DNA from: Verrucomicrobiota bacterium
GTDB lineage: Bacteria; Verrucomicrobiota; Verrucomicrobiia; Opitutales; UBA953
Length of the DNA stretch: 64,000 nt
Reading direction: 5' to 3'
NCBI GenBank assembly: GCA_003569205.1
Contig: BGOK01000015.1
Coordinates: 1-64,000, forward strand
Part shown: positions 1-8,680 of the stretch, piece by piece
Numbering within the stretch: the stretch's first letter is position 1
Layout of the letters: the number at the start of each line of letters is the position of its first letter
Translations under genes and position numbers: made by a program
The notes under the pieces: model-generated
Told to the model about the DNA's origin: nothing
What the model saw: the letters and a program-made list of their open reading frames with translations, nothing else
Database searches by the model: none

Positions 1-975
1 GTTGATCAAGTGGCCTGTCCGGCGGACTTCGCTCCGGCTGGTGGCCTTTCGGGTGATCGCGAGACCGCGAATGCGCAGGCGGCGGCCGAGTGTCTGCGCC
101 GGGCGGGCGTCACGCATGCCTATGGGGATCGCACCCTTCCGCTCATCTTCGTCGATTATGCACGCCAGGCTGGCATCGTCGTCGACTGCGAGCCGGACCG
201 CTGGGTCAATGAGCGCCGGCAGAAGAGCCCGGAAGAAATTGCCCACCTCCGCGAAGCCCAGCGCGTGACCGAAGGCGCTATCCAACTCGCTTGCCGCCTC
301 ATCGCGCGCGCCTCGGCCCGCGCGGATGGCGTCCTCATGCACGATGGTGCGCCCTTGACCTCTGAGCGTGTACGGGCGGCGGTCGATCACTGGCTCTTGG
401 ATCAAGGCTACGTGAACCCCATGTCGATCATCGCGGGCGGCCCGGGTGCGTCGGACTGCCATTTTTACGGCTATGGAGAACTACGGACTGGCCAGCCTGT
501 CATCGTCGACATCTTCCCGCGCAACCGTGCCAGCAAGTACAACGGCGACTGCACGCGGACCGTGGTTCATGGTGAGATTCCCGCGGAAGTCGTGCGTATG
601 CATGCTGCCGTCCGTGCCGCCAAGGCCGCGGCAGAGAAAGTCATTAAAGTGGGCGCTACTGGCGAAGCCGTGCACCGCGCCACGATAGCGTCCATGATTG
701 CCTCGGGTTATGCCTTTGGACTCCCCAAGGCGGATGCCCCGACCTCCTATTGCGCCATGACCCACGGGACTGGTCATGGCATCGGCATCGATGTCCATGA
801 ACCCCCGTTACTCGATATCAAAGGCCCTGCGCTTTTGGCCGGTGAAGCCCTAACCGTTGAGCCTGGCCTGTATCGTCAGGACCTCGGTGGCGTGCGGATT
901 GAAGACATGGTCATCGTCACCCAGGACGGCTGCGAGAACCTCAATCATCTCCCGGACGGTTTGGATTGGAAGTAG
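1..975 (+). CDS. M24 family metallopeptidase (Xaa-Pro aminopeptidase-like), 5' end cut by window
   Basis: The reading frame is open to the window edge, so the true start probably lies upstream; an in-frame GTG at 10 is only the first visible candidate. The C-terminal two thirds is a pita-bread (creatinase/aminopeptidase P) domain. The five expected metal ligands are visible in order: Asp in VDIFPR, Asp in NGDCTRT, His in GTGHGIG, Glu in VEPGLY and Glu in GVRIEDM. The family removes N-terminal residues ahead of proline using two Mn/Co/Zn ions in the cytoplasm. The protein ends normally at TAG 973-975, and repeat mosaic DNA starts immediately after. Specificity (Pro aminopeptidase versus another M24 subtype) cannot be read from the sequence. 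Confidence 0.88.
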   Translation, partial: VDQVACPADFAPAGGLSGDRETANAQAAAECLRRAGVTHAYGDRTLPLIFVDYARQAGIVVDCEPDRWVNERRQKSPEEIAHLREAQRVTEGAIQLACRLIARASARADGVLMHDGAPLTSERVRAAVDHWLLDQGYVNPMSIIAGGPGASDCHFYGYGELRTGQPVIVDIFPRNRASKYNGDCTRTVVHGEIPAEVVRMHAAVRAAKAAAEKVIKVGATGEAVHRATIASMIASGYAFGLPKADAPTSYCAMTHGTGHGIGIDVHEPPLLDIKGPALLAGEALTVEPGLYRQDLGGVRIEDMVIVTQDGCENLNHLPDGLDWK

Positions 976-1430
976 GAGCGCGAGCGGAGCTCGCGAGGGG
1001 GAGGGGGCAGGAAACAGTGAATGCAAAAGTGCAAATCGGCTGAAGGCCTGTGCAAAGGTGGAAATCAGAGTACAGAGTACAGAGTACGGAGTACAGAGTG
1101 CGGAAAGATAGCTGTGCAAAGGTGCGAAACGGCCTACGGCCTGTGCAAAGGTGAAAAAGTGAATACCGAAACAGGTAGGGGCGAGGCAGGATAGATTACA
1201 GAGTGCGGAGTACAGAGTGGGCGGAGCCCGCGTGAGGCAGCTAGGTTGGCACGCAGTGCCAACCCTAACCCGATACAATTAGGACAGCACGTGGTGCTGT
1301 CCCTACCCGATACAAAGAGGACAAAGGGGGACCGGGGAGCGGGATGTTGGCAGGCGGAGCCGCCTCGGTAATCCGTAATCTGAACTCGGTACACTTTTAG
1401 TGCTGCCCCTACCCGAGAGGGATGATGGCG
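976..1430 (+). repeat. Intergenic repeat mosaic, block 1
   Basis: No gene is visible here. The stretch is assembled from modules that recur in six other gaps. A GAGCGGAGCTC palindrome lies at about 979-995. GTGCAAAGGTG-bounded hairpin modules lie at 1021-1064 and 1114-1160. A heptamer array (AGAGTAC/GGAGTAC) covers 1067-1103, with a shorter one at about 1193-1218. The GGTTGGCAC-GCA-GTGCCAACC hairpin is at 1242-1268, here with a changed tail (CCCTAACCC). The AGGACAGCAC-GTG-GTGCTGTCCCTAC hairpin is at 1279-1306, and a GGGGACCGGGGAGCGGGA module at about 1326-1355. The 1135-1240 part is nearly the same as 25568-25678 except for the number of heptamers. ORFs through this DNA give low-complexity peptides and are not genes. 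Confidence 0.9.
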
Positions 1431-1469
1431 GTGGAGTGTCTTTTGTGCTTCGGTCGTTTGGCGGCTGAG

Positions 1470-1483
1470 GATAGGTGCCTATC
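1470..1483. promoter_or_regulatory. Short palindrome upstream of the phosphatase-like gene
   Basis: GATAGG-TG-CCTATC is a perfect 6-bp inverted repeat about 57 bp before the ATG at 1540, in the only part of this gap that is not repeat mosaic. It could be an operator half-site pair, but there is no second copy in the window to support that. The rest of 1430-1539 shows nothing recognisable. Confidence 0.2.
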
Positions 1484-1539
1484 TTGGGCTGATTTTACAC
1501 TTCGCCGGGTGGGGCGGCGCGGTCGGTCCAGAAATTGAG

Positions 1540-2184
1540 ATGGTCACGCTAGTCCCTCGGGGTAAGTTGCCGCATGCCGAAACAAAACCTCTTCGCGTTC
1601 GTAAAATGGTCAGCGAAAGTTTGGTTCTACTCTTGGTCGCCGTTATCGCCGGAGTCGGGTTTCGTTATTGCCTGATTCAGTCCAATGGCAATCTGCGCAC
1701 CGTGGAGTCGGGCCTAGTGTATCGCTCCGCGCAACTGTCAGAGGAGGAGTTCACCCGCCAAGTCAAGAAGCTCGGAATCCGTAGCGTCATTAACCTACGC
1801 GGTGAGAACTTGGGCGCGGATTGGTATGAGGCTGAGGTCAAGGCCGCGAAAAACTTGGACGTCACCTTAATCAACTATCGGATGAGCGCGCAGGTCCGCT
1901 TAACGGTGGAGCAGATGAAGGAACTGGTCCTAGTGATGAAGGGGGCCCCTAAGCCCGTGTTGATTCATTGCCGGGCGGGCGCGGACCGTACGGGTTTGGC
2001 GGCGGCGTTGTATTGCCTCGAAGAAGGCATGACGCCGAGTTTCATGAGCTTGCAACTGTCTAGGGGCTTGGGGCATTGTACCTATCTTTTCAGCAAGTCC
2101 ATCGCGATGGACCAAAGTTTAGCACACTATATGCAGGTTAAGTCTGCGCATCCAGCTGCGGAGGAAGTGGGCGTTTCGCGCTAA
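1540..2184 (+). CDS. Membrane-anchored dual-specificity/tyrosine phosphatase-like protein
   Basis: The 214-residue protein has a basic N-terminus (KPLRVRK), one hydrophobic segment at about residues 24-44, and a cysteine-phosphatase domain. The P-loop HCRAGADRT (Cys144, Arg150) fits the CX5R signature. The upstream segment with SVINLRGE resembles the family that removes phosphate from phosphotyrosine, phosphoserine or phosphoinositide-type substrates. The single N-terminal helix suggests inner-membrane anchoring, though which side the domain faces cannot be told. A second ATG at 1606 would drop the basic leader; 1540 is chosen because the leader looks like a normal cytoplasmic flank of a membrane helix. 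lptF/G-like 2191-3330 follows after 6 bp, so the two are probably co-transcribed. Confidence 0.75.
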   Translation: MVTLVPRGKLPHAETKPLRVRKMVSESLVLLLVAVIAGVGFRYCLIQSNGNLRTVESGLVYRSAQLSEEEFTRQVKKLGIRSVINLRGENLGADWYEAEVKAAKNLDVTLINYRMSAQVRLTVEQMKELVLVMKGAPKPVLIHCRAGADRTGLAAALYCLEEGMTPSFMSLQLSRGLGHCTYLFSKSIAMDQSLAHYMQVKSAHPAAEEVGVSR

Positions 2185-2190
2185 GGACGG

Positions 2191-3330
2191 GTGCGGATTC
2201 TGGATCGACATATTCTCCGCGAGTGCGGGCTCGCGTCGGCCTTAGCCACGACCGCCTTTATGTTCGTGCTGGTGGCAGGGAACATCCTGCAGCAGGTGAT
2301 CGGGGCGGTGGCCGCGGGTCGGGTGAATCCATGGCAAGCTCTGCAACTAGTCGGGCTCTTATTTCCGACGGTCATTCCCTACGCCCTCCCCATGGGCGTT
2401 TTAACGGGTATCCTCATGACCTTTGGACGAATGGGCGCGGAAGGTGAGATCACTGCGATGAAGTCGGCCGGCCTGAGCCTTTGGCGAGTAGCCTTACCGG
2501 TGTGGCTGGCTTTGGGGTTAATCTTGCCCTTGTGCTTATGGTTGAACCTCGACGCGGGCCCAACTTCGGAGGCGCGCTTCCAGGAGATTGTCGTGGGCTC
2601 GGCCACCCGCAATCCCGCCGCCGTCATCGTGCCCGGTAAACTGAACCAGCAGTTTAAGGGCTTACTCATCAAGGCTGGCGACAGGGATGGAGACGTCCTG
2701 AAGGATTTTTGGTTATGGCAGGTGGATGCACAAGGGTCCGTTTACGAGTCGCTCTATGCCAGTGAGGCGAGACTCATCGCGACCTTTGATAGCAAGGGTG
2801 CCCCGATCTTACGCGTGACCCTGAAGGAGCCGCGGGTGACGAGGCACGATTGGGTGCCACGGCCAGATGCTAAATCTGCAGCGCATTCCTTGGCGATGGG
2901 CACGGTCTTGGAGTTTCCGCGGGAAGATCCTAGTAAGGTCGCATTTGTGAAGCGCCTCAGGATGATGACCGCTGGTGACCTTTGGCAGGCGATGGAGACA
3001 GGCTGGCAAGTGACACCGAACGCCACGGAGGCCGAGCGGGCGAAGGAGCGAACGGTGTTGAAGACCCAATTGATGTTCCGGGTGGCGACGGCCGTCTCCG
3101 TGCTTTCGTTAGCCCTTTTAGCGGTGCCCCTGGCTGTCTCGGTGGGCCGATCAGAAGTGAATGTGAATGCCGCTTTAGCCTTAGCGGTCTCGCTGGGTTA
3201 TTATGTGCTCACCTCTGCGGCCAGTTGGGTGAAGACGCCGAGCTTCCATCCCGAAGTCTTGGTGCTATTGCCTAACTTGGTCTTGATTGGGCTCGCCGTG
3301 GTCCTGATGCGCCGAGCGGTGAGGTATTGA
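2191..3330 (+). CDS. LptF/LptG family permease (YjgP/YjgQ)
   Basis: The 379-residue protein has the LptF/G layout: helices at about residues 15-35, 50-75 and 95-120, a large periplasmic beta-rich domain (about 125-270), then three C-terminal helices. Diagnostic stretches are MRILDRHILRE at the start, YALPMGVLTGILMTFGRM and EITAMKSAGLS. In the family the permease partners LptB2 to extract LPS from the inner membrane and pass it through LptC/LptA. The start is GTG at 2191, six bases after the previous stop. Only one permease is in the window, so whether it plays the LptF or LptG role is open. It is followed by repeat mosaic DNA. Confidence 0.88.
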   Translation: MRILDRHILRECGLASALATTAFMFVLVAGNILQQVIGAVAAGRVNPWQALQLVGLLFPTVIPYALPMGVLTGILMTFGRMGAEGEITAMKSAGLSLWRVALPVWLALGLILPLCLWLNLDAGPTSEARFQEIVVGSATRNPAAVIVPGKLNQQFKGLLIKAGDRDGDVLKDFWLWQVDAQGSVYESLYASEARLIATFDSKGAPILRVTLKEPRVTRHDWVPRPDAKSAAHSLAMGTVLEFPREDPSKVAFVKRLRMMTAGDLWQAMETGWQVTPNATEAERAKERTVLKTQLMFRVATAVSVLSLALLAVPLAVSVGRSEVNVNAALALAVSLGYYVLTSAASWVKTPSFHPEVLVLLPNLVLIGLAVVLMRRAVRY

Positions 3331-3650
3331 GGATGGAGGACAGAGGGGGCAGTGAATGCAAAGGTGCAAATCGGAGCGGAGCTCCTGTGCAAAGGTGGAA
3401 AAGTGAATACAGGTAGGGATAGCACTGCGTGCTATCCTAGGGGAATCGAGGCAGCTAGGTTGGCACGCAGTGCCAACCCTACCCGATACAAAGTGAAAGG
3501 GGAGCGGGGAGCGGGATGTTGGAAGGCGAACGGACGCGACGCAGTCGCGCCCCTACCCGATACAAAGAGGCAACCGGGGGGCGGGAAGTTGGCGCGGCGG
3601 AGCCGTCTCTGTAATCCGTAATCTGTACTCGGTGATCTCACGCTTGTCCG
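3331..3650 (+). repeat. Intergenic repeat mosaic, block 2
   Basis: No gene. The modules in order are: a GTGCAAAGGTG-bounded hairpin at 3355-3410; a GTAG-headed hairpin (GTAGGGATAGCAC-TGC-GTGCTATCCTAG) at 3413-3440; the GGTTGGCAC-GCA-GTGCCAACC hairpin with CTAC tail at 3456-3482; a GGAGCGGGGAGCGGGATGTT module at 3497-3523; the GCGAACGGACGCGACGCAGTCGCGCCCCTAC hairpin at 3525-3556; a G-rich relative of the third module at about 3575-3600; and heptamers in reverse orientation (CTGTAATCCGTAATCTGTACTC) at 3607-3634. Confidence 0.9.
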
Positions 3651-3698
3651 CTTCTCCGCATTCCCATTGCATCTGACGGACTTGTGGTAGGGTGGGGC

Positions 3699-4518
3699 AT
3701 GCTTTGCTTACCTTGTTGGCGTTTTTGGTCGGTGCTGTGGCTTCGGCCCAGGAAGATCCGAAGTGGCTTTCTTTATTTAACGGTAGGATCTCTCAGGCTG
3801 GACGGCGAAGATCGCGAAACCAACCGCTCGCGAGAATTACGCGAATACCTTCCGCGTCGACGACGGTATGATTAAGGTTTCGTATGATGCCTACCCGAAG
3901 TTGACCTCAAGTTTGGGCACCTGTTTACGAACCTCGCCTATTCGCGCTATGTCTTACGGATGGAGTATCGTTTCTTTGGCAAGATGATGCCCGATGCCCC
4001 TAAGTATGTGAACCTTAACAGTGGCATCATGCTGCATGCGCAGCCTCCACAGAGCATGCGATTTGACCAAGGCTTTCCCTCCGCCTGGAGTTCCAGTTCC
4101 TTGCCGACGAAGGCAAGGGGGCCCGTCCGACCGCGGCGGTCTGTACCCCGGGGACCAATCTGGAGTTCGGCGGCAAAGTCGTCACCCAGCACATCATCCA
4201 ATCCACCGCACCGACCTTTGCCGCGGAGCAGTGGGTGCAGGTTGAGGCGGAAGTGCGCGGCAATGAGGAAATCATCCATCGCGTCAACGGCGTGGAAGTC
4301 CTACGTTATCAACGTCCGCAGCTCGACCCGCGGAACCACGTCTCGCCGGCCACCGATCAACTCGACGCTGGGGCGGAGCTCATGCTGAGCTCGGGCCACA
4401 TGCTTTGCAGGCCTAAGGCCAGCCCGTGTGGTTTCGTAAGATCGAGATTCGTCGGTTAGCGCCCGCGCCCGTAGTGGTGCCGGTGACGGTGCCGGTGCCG
4501 GCGGCGGCGGCAAAGTGA
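3699..4518 (+). pseudogene. DUF1080 / 3-keto-disaccharide hydrolase-like secreted protein, multiply frameshifted
   Basis: Reading across three frames gives a coherent DUF1080 (concanavalin-like jelly roll) protein. A signal-peptide-like start (LTLLAFLVGAVASAQ) leads into DPKWLSLFNG, then a central MEYRFFGKMMPDAPKYVNLN...GIMLHAQPP, and ends with VWFRKIEIRRL plus an Ala/Pro/Val tail ending at TGA 4516-4518. At least five single-base frame changes are needed, for example a missing G after LFNGR, an extra C in cgaaaccaacc, and changes near 3905, 4085 and 4405. Related proteins act on keto-glucosides or bind plant polysaccharide fragments. The dense indels could be sequencing errors rather than true decay. 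The ATG at 3699 is the best start but is itself out of frame with the leader. Confidence 0.7.
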
Positions 4519-4996
4519 AAAGGGGGACCGGGGACCGGCTGAGAGGAAGGTGCAAAGGTGCAATCGGAGCGGAGCTCCTGTGCAAAGGTGGAAAGGTGAA
4601 GGCAGAGTACAGAGTACAGAGTACGGAGTACAGAGTACAGAGTGCGAAGTACAGATACGGAGGGAGGAGTCAGTGAATGCAAGGTGCAAATCAGCCTACG
4701 GCTTGTGCAAAGGTGGAAGGTGAATACGAAAAAGATTACAGAGTACGGAGTACAGATTACGGAAAAGCCGACAAAGGGGACCGGTGGGCTAGGGTATAGT
4801 TGGCTAGGGTTGTGACGCCGCTTCGCGGCGTGGCTTTGTTGAGGTAGGGATAGCACTGCGTGCTATCCTAGCCGCATCTAAGGTAGGGGCGTGGCTTCGC
4901 CGCGCCCTCCTTTGGATAGGAGGTCAAGGCGAAGCCTTGCCCCTACCCGCGAGCGGAGCTCGCGAAGGCATGCTAGGTTGGCACGCAGTGCCAACC
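4519..4996 (+). repeat. Intergenic repeat mosaic, block 3
   Basis: No gene. It holds an AGGGGGACCGGGGACCGG module (4521-4538), GTGCAAAGGTG hairpins at about 4550-4600 and 4677-4725, and heptamer arrays at 4604-4660 (about eight units) and 4733-4762. A GACGCCGCTTCGCGGCGTGG hairpin lies at about 4813-4833. GTAGGGATAGCACTGCGTGCTATCCTA is at 4844-4869. A GTAG...CTAC inverted pair (two opposed hairpins, BIME-like) covers 4883-4946, and a GCGAGCGGAGCTCGCGA palindrome about 4949-4965. The GGTTGGCAC hairpin at 4974-5000 runs into the stop codon of the rdgB-like gene on the other strand. Confidence 0.9.
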
Positions 4997-5611
4997 CTAC
5001 CATTTCAACACCCTCGCGATCAACCCCTCATCAGACAGCCAGTTGGGCGAAGGCTTTAGCGCGGTGGCTGAGCTTGTCCTTGGTCTGTGGTTGGAGTTCT
5101 CCGAAGGTCGTGTCGAAGCCGCTAGGGACGAAGAGCGATCATAACCAAAGCCTTCGGTGCCGACTTCGGCTTCGAGGATGCGGCCCCAGCATTGGCCAAC
5201 GAATTTCATGTCCACGCCATTAGGGTCCGAGGACGAGCAAGTGGCATTCGAAGCGCGCGCCGCGTTTGTGCGGGGGGCCTTCTTCATCGCCTCGAGTAAC
5301 TTCACGCGGTTCTCGGCGTCGGTGGCCTTCGGGCCAGCGTAGACGGCAGAGTCTACGCCCGGTCCGCCTTGGAGGTGCGTCGCAGCAGAGGCCACTGTCA
5401 GCGCGAGGATCCAAGATTTCGGTGGGGCGATGCGTTGGAGGGCTTCAGCCTTCAGGCGGCAATTGCCAGTGAATGTGCCCGTGTATTCATCGACGTAGGG
5501 CATGCCGCCGAGTTCCTGGCGGACCGGACGCGGACGGGAGGCTGGCTTGGGCGAACATGCGGCCGAATTCCTCGGCTTGTGGGCGTTGCCGGTCGCTAAG
5601 AAGATATCCAT
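4997..5611 (-). pseudogene. rdgB: Non-canonical purine NTP pyrophosphatase (RdgB/HAM1-like), multiply frameshifted
   Basis: Joining the minus-strand frames gives a full HAM1 protein. It starts MDIFLATGNAHK, continues with (E)EFGRMFAQASL, ELGGMPYVDEYTGTFTGN and LKAEALQ, then DSGLCCDA, GGPGVDSAVYAG and TEGFGYD, and ends WLSDEGLIARVLKW. These match the substrate loop (TGN..K), the metal-binding DSGL and the GVYSARYAG- and GFGYDP-type motifs of enzymes that clean ITP/XTP from nucleotide pools. At least four single-base changes break the frame, such as a lost G after NAHK. The TAG stop lies inside the GTAG head of the adjoining GGTTGGCAC repeat. Indel sequencing error is as likely as true inactivation. 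Confidence 0.75.
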
Positions 5612-6010
5612 GGGAGCAGTGAGGATAGAGGAGGGAGAAGGGTCGAGGATAGAGTCCGAGGTGAGTCGAGGCAGAGTCGAGGCAGAGACATGCAAAGGTT
5701 GCAAATCAGCCTTCGGGCTGTGCAAAGGTGAGGAAAGGTTGATACCGAAACAGAGTACAGAGTACGGAGGAAAGGTAGGGGCGTGGCTTCGCCGCGCCCT
5801 TGTTTTCATAGGAGGGCCGGGCGGAGCCACGCCCTACCCGCGCGCAGAGCTCGCGAGAGGCAGCTAGGTTGGCACGCAGTGCCAACCCTACCCAAGGCAG
5901 TTAGCACGGGCGTCGATTGGCGAACGGACGCGACGCAGTCGCGCCCCTACCCGAGGCAGTTAGGATAGCACGCGGTGCTGTCCCTACCCGATGCATGGGG
6001 GACGGGGACC
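5612..6010 (+). repeat. Intergenic repeat mosaic, block 4
   Basis: This block sits between divergent genes (rdgB-like on minus, coaB-like on plus). It contains a GAGTCGAGGCAGA direct repeat (about 5662-5688), a GCAAAGGTTGCAAATCAGCC...TGTGCAAAGGTG hairpin at 5690-5730 and a short heptamer array at about 5751-5769. A GTAG...CTAC opposed hairpin pair covers 5775-5837. A GCAGAGCTCGCGA palindrome lies near 5843-5856, the GGTTGGCAC hairpin at 5865-5891, the GGCGAACGGACGCGAC hairpin at 5919-5950, and an AGGATAGCACGCGGTGCTGTCCCTAC hairpin at 5960-5987. No clear promoter is recognisable for either flanking gene. Confidence 0.88.
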
Positions 6011-6113
6011 GGAAGGAGGCTTGTTTGCTTACTCCGAACTCTGTCCTCCTTCCCCCTTCCCACTTGTTTTCAGCGGGGGGATTGGTCAAAGTGGTCTTCT
6101 CCCCTGTACGCCC

Positions 6114-6768
6114 TTGGCTATCCGTTGTCTCATCACCGCTGGACCGACCCGAGAGTTCTTCGACCCGGTTCGGTTCGTTAGCAACCCCTCCACGGGGAAG
6201 ATGGGCTTTGCCATCGCGGCGGCGGCGAAGGCGGCGGGCTGGACGGTTGACCTGGTTTCGGGTCCGGTGGCCTTGCCGGAGCCAGCAGGGGTGATGCTCT
6301 ATCCGGTGGTGACCGCGGACGAGATGCTCCGCCAGACGGACGCCCTGTTTGGCCCTTGCGATGTCCTTATCATGACTGCCGCCGTCAGCGATTGGCGTCC
6401 CAAGGTCATGCACCCGCAGAAGCTTAAGAAGGACGGCACTGGCCTGACGGTCGAGTTCGAGCCCGTGCCCGATATCCTAGCCACCTTAGCCCAACGTCGT
6501 CGACCAGATCAGCTCCTGGTTGGTTTTGCCCGCCGAGACGGAGAACGTCGAAGCCAACGCCCTCGCTAAACTCGACCGTAAAGGCATCGACCTCGTTGCC
6601 GCCAATTCCGTGGCTGGGCCCGACGGCGCCTTTGGTAACGAACTGAACCGCCTGATCCTGCTAGGTCACGATGGCTTCCGCCACGCGCTCGGTCCGGCCA
6701 CCAAGGCCGTTGTCGCCGAGCAACTCATTGCCGCCCTCATCGCGCGCCTCGCGGCGCCGACCCGCTGA
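6114..6768 (+). pseudogene. CoaB-like phosphopantothenate-cysteine ligase domain protein, one frameshift
   Basis: The protein is the CoaB half of a Dfp/CoaBC enzyme with no visible CoaC flavoprotein half. It shows [31 protein letters not shown], a [14 protein letters not shown] motif, and then [18 protein letters not shown] and IDLVAANSV...GAFGNELN after the frame break. In coenzyme A biosynthesis CoaB joins cysteine to 4'-phosphopantothenate using CTP. One extra C near 6530 (gcccgccgag, expected gccgccgag) shifts the frame and is probably an indel error. The start is unclear: TTG 6114 just before [10 protein letters not shown] is the best guess, and the frame stays open upstream to 5991. The next gene starts two bases after the TGA. 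Confidence 0.75.
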
Positions 6769-6770
6769 CC

Positions 6771-7942
6771 ATGGCTCGCCGTCGCTTCAGCCCATTGGAT
6801 CGTGTCTTAGGACGCCATTGATGACCTCGATGCGCAGAACCTGGCAATCCTCGCCCGCCGCCTCGAGCGGGAGCGTGACCTCATGGAGACCGTCTTGGAC
6901 ACCCTCCGTGAAGGCGTCATTGTGCTCTCGCACGACAGCGCGATCGAGTATGCCAATACCGCGGCCGTGCGCCTCTTAGGCGTCAGCGAAGAAGCCGTCA
7001 ATGGTTCGGAATTGCGCCGCGTTGCGCCGGATATTGCTAAGGCCCTGGACATGCCCGTTGCGGTTGAAGCCCTGACCCGTGAGGTCGAAGTCCGCTATCC
7101 CGAGTCGCGTGTGCTGCGCCTGCACCTTACACGCGTCGGTGGTTCGCAGGATGCGGAGCGTGCCCGCCGCGTTGCCGTCCTCAGCGACATCACTGCTGAG
7201 CGCGTGCAGGCCGAGGACCGCGTTGAAAGCGAGCGCATTGACTCCATTGTCGCCCTCGCTGCGGGTGTCGCGCATGAAGTCGGCAATCCCTTGAACGCCA
7301 TTGGCATTCACCTGCAGCTCCTGCAGCGCGAAGCGGAGAAACTCGGCGACAGCCCGGGCCGCGGAGAAAGTCCGCAACGCCGCGCAAGTCTGCCGTTCGG
7401 AGATCACGCGCCTCGATGGCATTGTCCGCGACTTCCTCGGCGCGGTGCGGCACGCCCCGCCGGACCTGGTAGACGCCGACCTCGTCACGGTGGTGGCGGA
7501 GACCATGAACCTTTTGAAAGACCAGTGCGGCCAGTTGGGTATCCGGGTTGCCGTCGACGTCGCCAACGACATCCCGCTGATCATGGCGGACCGTAATCAG
7601 GTCAAGCAGGCCCTCTTCAACGTCATGAAGAACGCCCTCGAAGCCATGGACCGGGGTGGCGAAATCTTCATCCACCTCGAAGCCGATGACGAGTGGGTCG
7701 TTCTTTCGGTGAAAGATACCGGCGTCGGCATCCCGGCCGATAAGCTCACCCGCGTCTTTGATGCCTATTACACCACCAAAGCCTCGGGCGGTGGCCTGGG
7801 TATGTTGATTTTGCTACGAATCCTCCGGGCCCATGGCGGCACCGTGGATATTCAGAGCACCCCGAATATTGGCACCACTGTCACGCTCCGTTTCCCGCTC
7901 AAGCATCGCCGGGTAAAGACCCTAGATGCACCGCGGGCTTGA
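6771..7942 (+). pseudogene. Sensor histidine kinase (PAS-like + HisKA + HATPase_c), two frameshifts
   Basis: ATG 6771 gives MARRRFSPLDRVL, then the frame shifts near 6808. The next frame carries a helix (ARRLERERDLMETVLDTL), a PAS-like region (GVIVLSHDSAIEYANTAAVRLLG) and the phospho-acceptor box AAGVAHEVGNPLNAIGIHL. A second shift near 7350 leads into the kinase core: N box VMKNALEAM, G1 DTGVGIP, G2 GGGLGM and a closing RAHGGTVDIQS. No membrane helices are visible, so it is probably a soluble NtrB-like kinase. No response regulator lies next to it. Both shifts are single bases in otherwise well-kept coding sequence, so error in the sequence is plausible. It directly follows the coaB-like gene (2-bp gap). 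Confidence 0.78.
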
Positions 7943-7973
7943 AACTTTACGCATAATCGCTTGTCTTAATTCT

Positions 7974-8627
7974 ATGTCCCTGAAGACCCTCGCCCTTGGC
8001 CTGCTCGCCCTGCCGCTCGCGCTTGTTGCCGAAGAGAAGACCCTGCCGCTCGTCCTGCCGAAGTCCGTGGCCCTCGGCACCCCGAAGCCGATGAAGATCG
8101 ATAACCTCGAGCCAATTTCGAAGACCCCGCGCGTGTTGCCGAAAGTCCCGGCCGAAGCTGTGAACCTGGCCAAAGGTGCGCCGGTGACCTCGAGTGCTAA
8201 GGAAGCCGCTGCCGGCGATTTCTCCTATGTCACCGATGGCGATAAGGGTGGCGAAGAAGGCTTTGAAGTCGAACTCCCGCGTGGCCATCACTGGGTGCAA
8301 GTCGAGCTCCCCTCGGCTTCGGTCATCCATGCGATTGCCGTGTGGCATTTCCACCGTGAACGTCGCGTCTATTTCAACGTCGTCGTGCAGATCTCGGATG
8401 ACCCTGAATTCAAGAAGGACGTCACCACTGTCTACAACAACGACGGCACCGCCGAGCTTGGCTTCGGCAAGGGCAAGGACTACTGCTACTACGAGTCTAA
8501 CGAAGGCCGCGTGATCCCGGTGGCCGCCGTCAAAGGCCGCTACATTCGCTTCCATTCCAAGGGTAACTCCGCTGGCCCCTCGAACGACTACGTCGAAGCC
8601 GAAGTCTGGGGCGTCCCCGCTAAGTAG
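7974..8627 (+). CDS. Secreted discoidin-like (F5/8 type C) domain protein
   Basis: The 217-residue product starts with a signal peptide (MSLKTLALGLLALPLALVAE) chosen over an upstream in-frame ATG at 7926, which would put 16 charged or polar residues before it. After a Lys/Pro-rich linker, residues from about 65 form a galactose-binding-like sandwich (NLAKGAPVTSSA, then SYVTDGDKG, WVQVELPS and VIHAIAVWHFHRERRVYFNVVVQ), ending with YIRFHSKGNSAG and EAEVWG. Such domains bind carbohydrate or surfaces. The conserved residues of one particular ligand cannot be named. It lies alone between the histidine kinase and ispH. Confidence 0.72.
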   Translation: MSLKTLALGLLALPLALVAEEKTLPLVLPKSVALGTPKPMKIDNLEPISKTPRVLPKVPAEAVNLAKGAPVTSSAKEAAAGDFSYVTDGDKGGEEGFEVELPRGHHWVQVELPSASVIHAIAVWHFHRERRVYFNVVVQISDDPEFKKDVTTVYNNDGTAELGFGKGKDYCYYESNEGRVIPVAAVKGRYIRFHSKGNSAGPSNDYVEAEVWGVPAK

Positions 8628-8680
8628 GCCATCGCTCGACTTTGCTTGAACCAAGCCGGCTTCCCGCCACCGTGGGAGCC

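Noticed and set aside
1242-1268. TTGGCACGCAGTGCC resembles part of a sigma-54 -24/-12 promoter, and rpoN is in the window.
   Set aside because: The spacing to a GC-type -12 (TTGCA/T) is wrong, and copies lie in convergent gaps and at gene ends, so it is a repeat hairpin, not a promoter.
850-1278. Minus-strand ORF of 142 residues (and similar ones at 22259-22539 and 12763-13170).
   Set aside because: They translate the repeat mosaics and give low-complexity LYSVLCTLYSVL-type peptides with no family signal.
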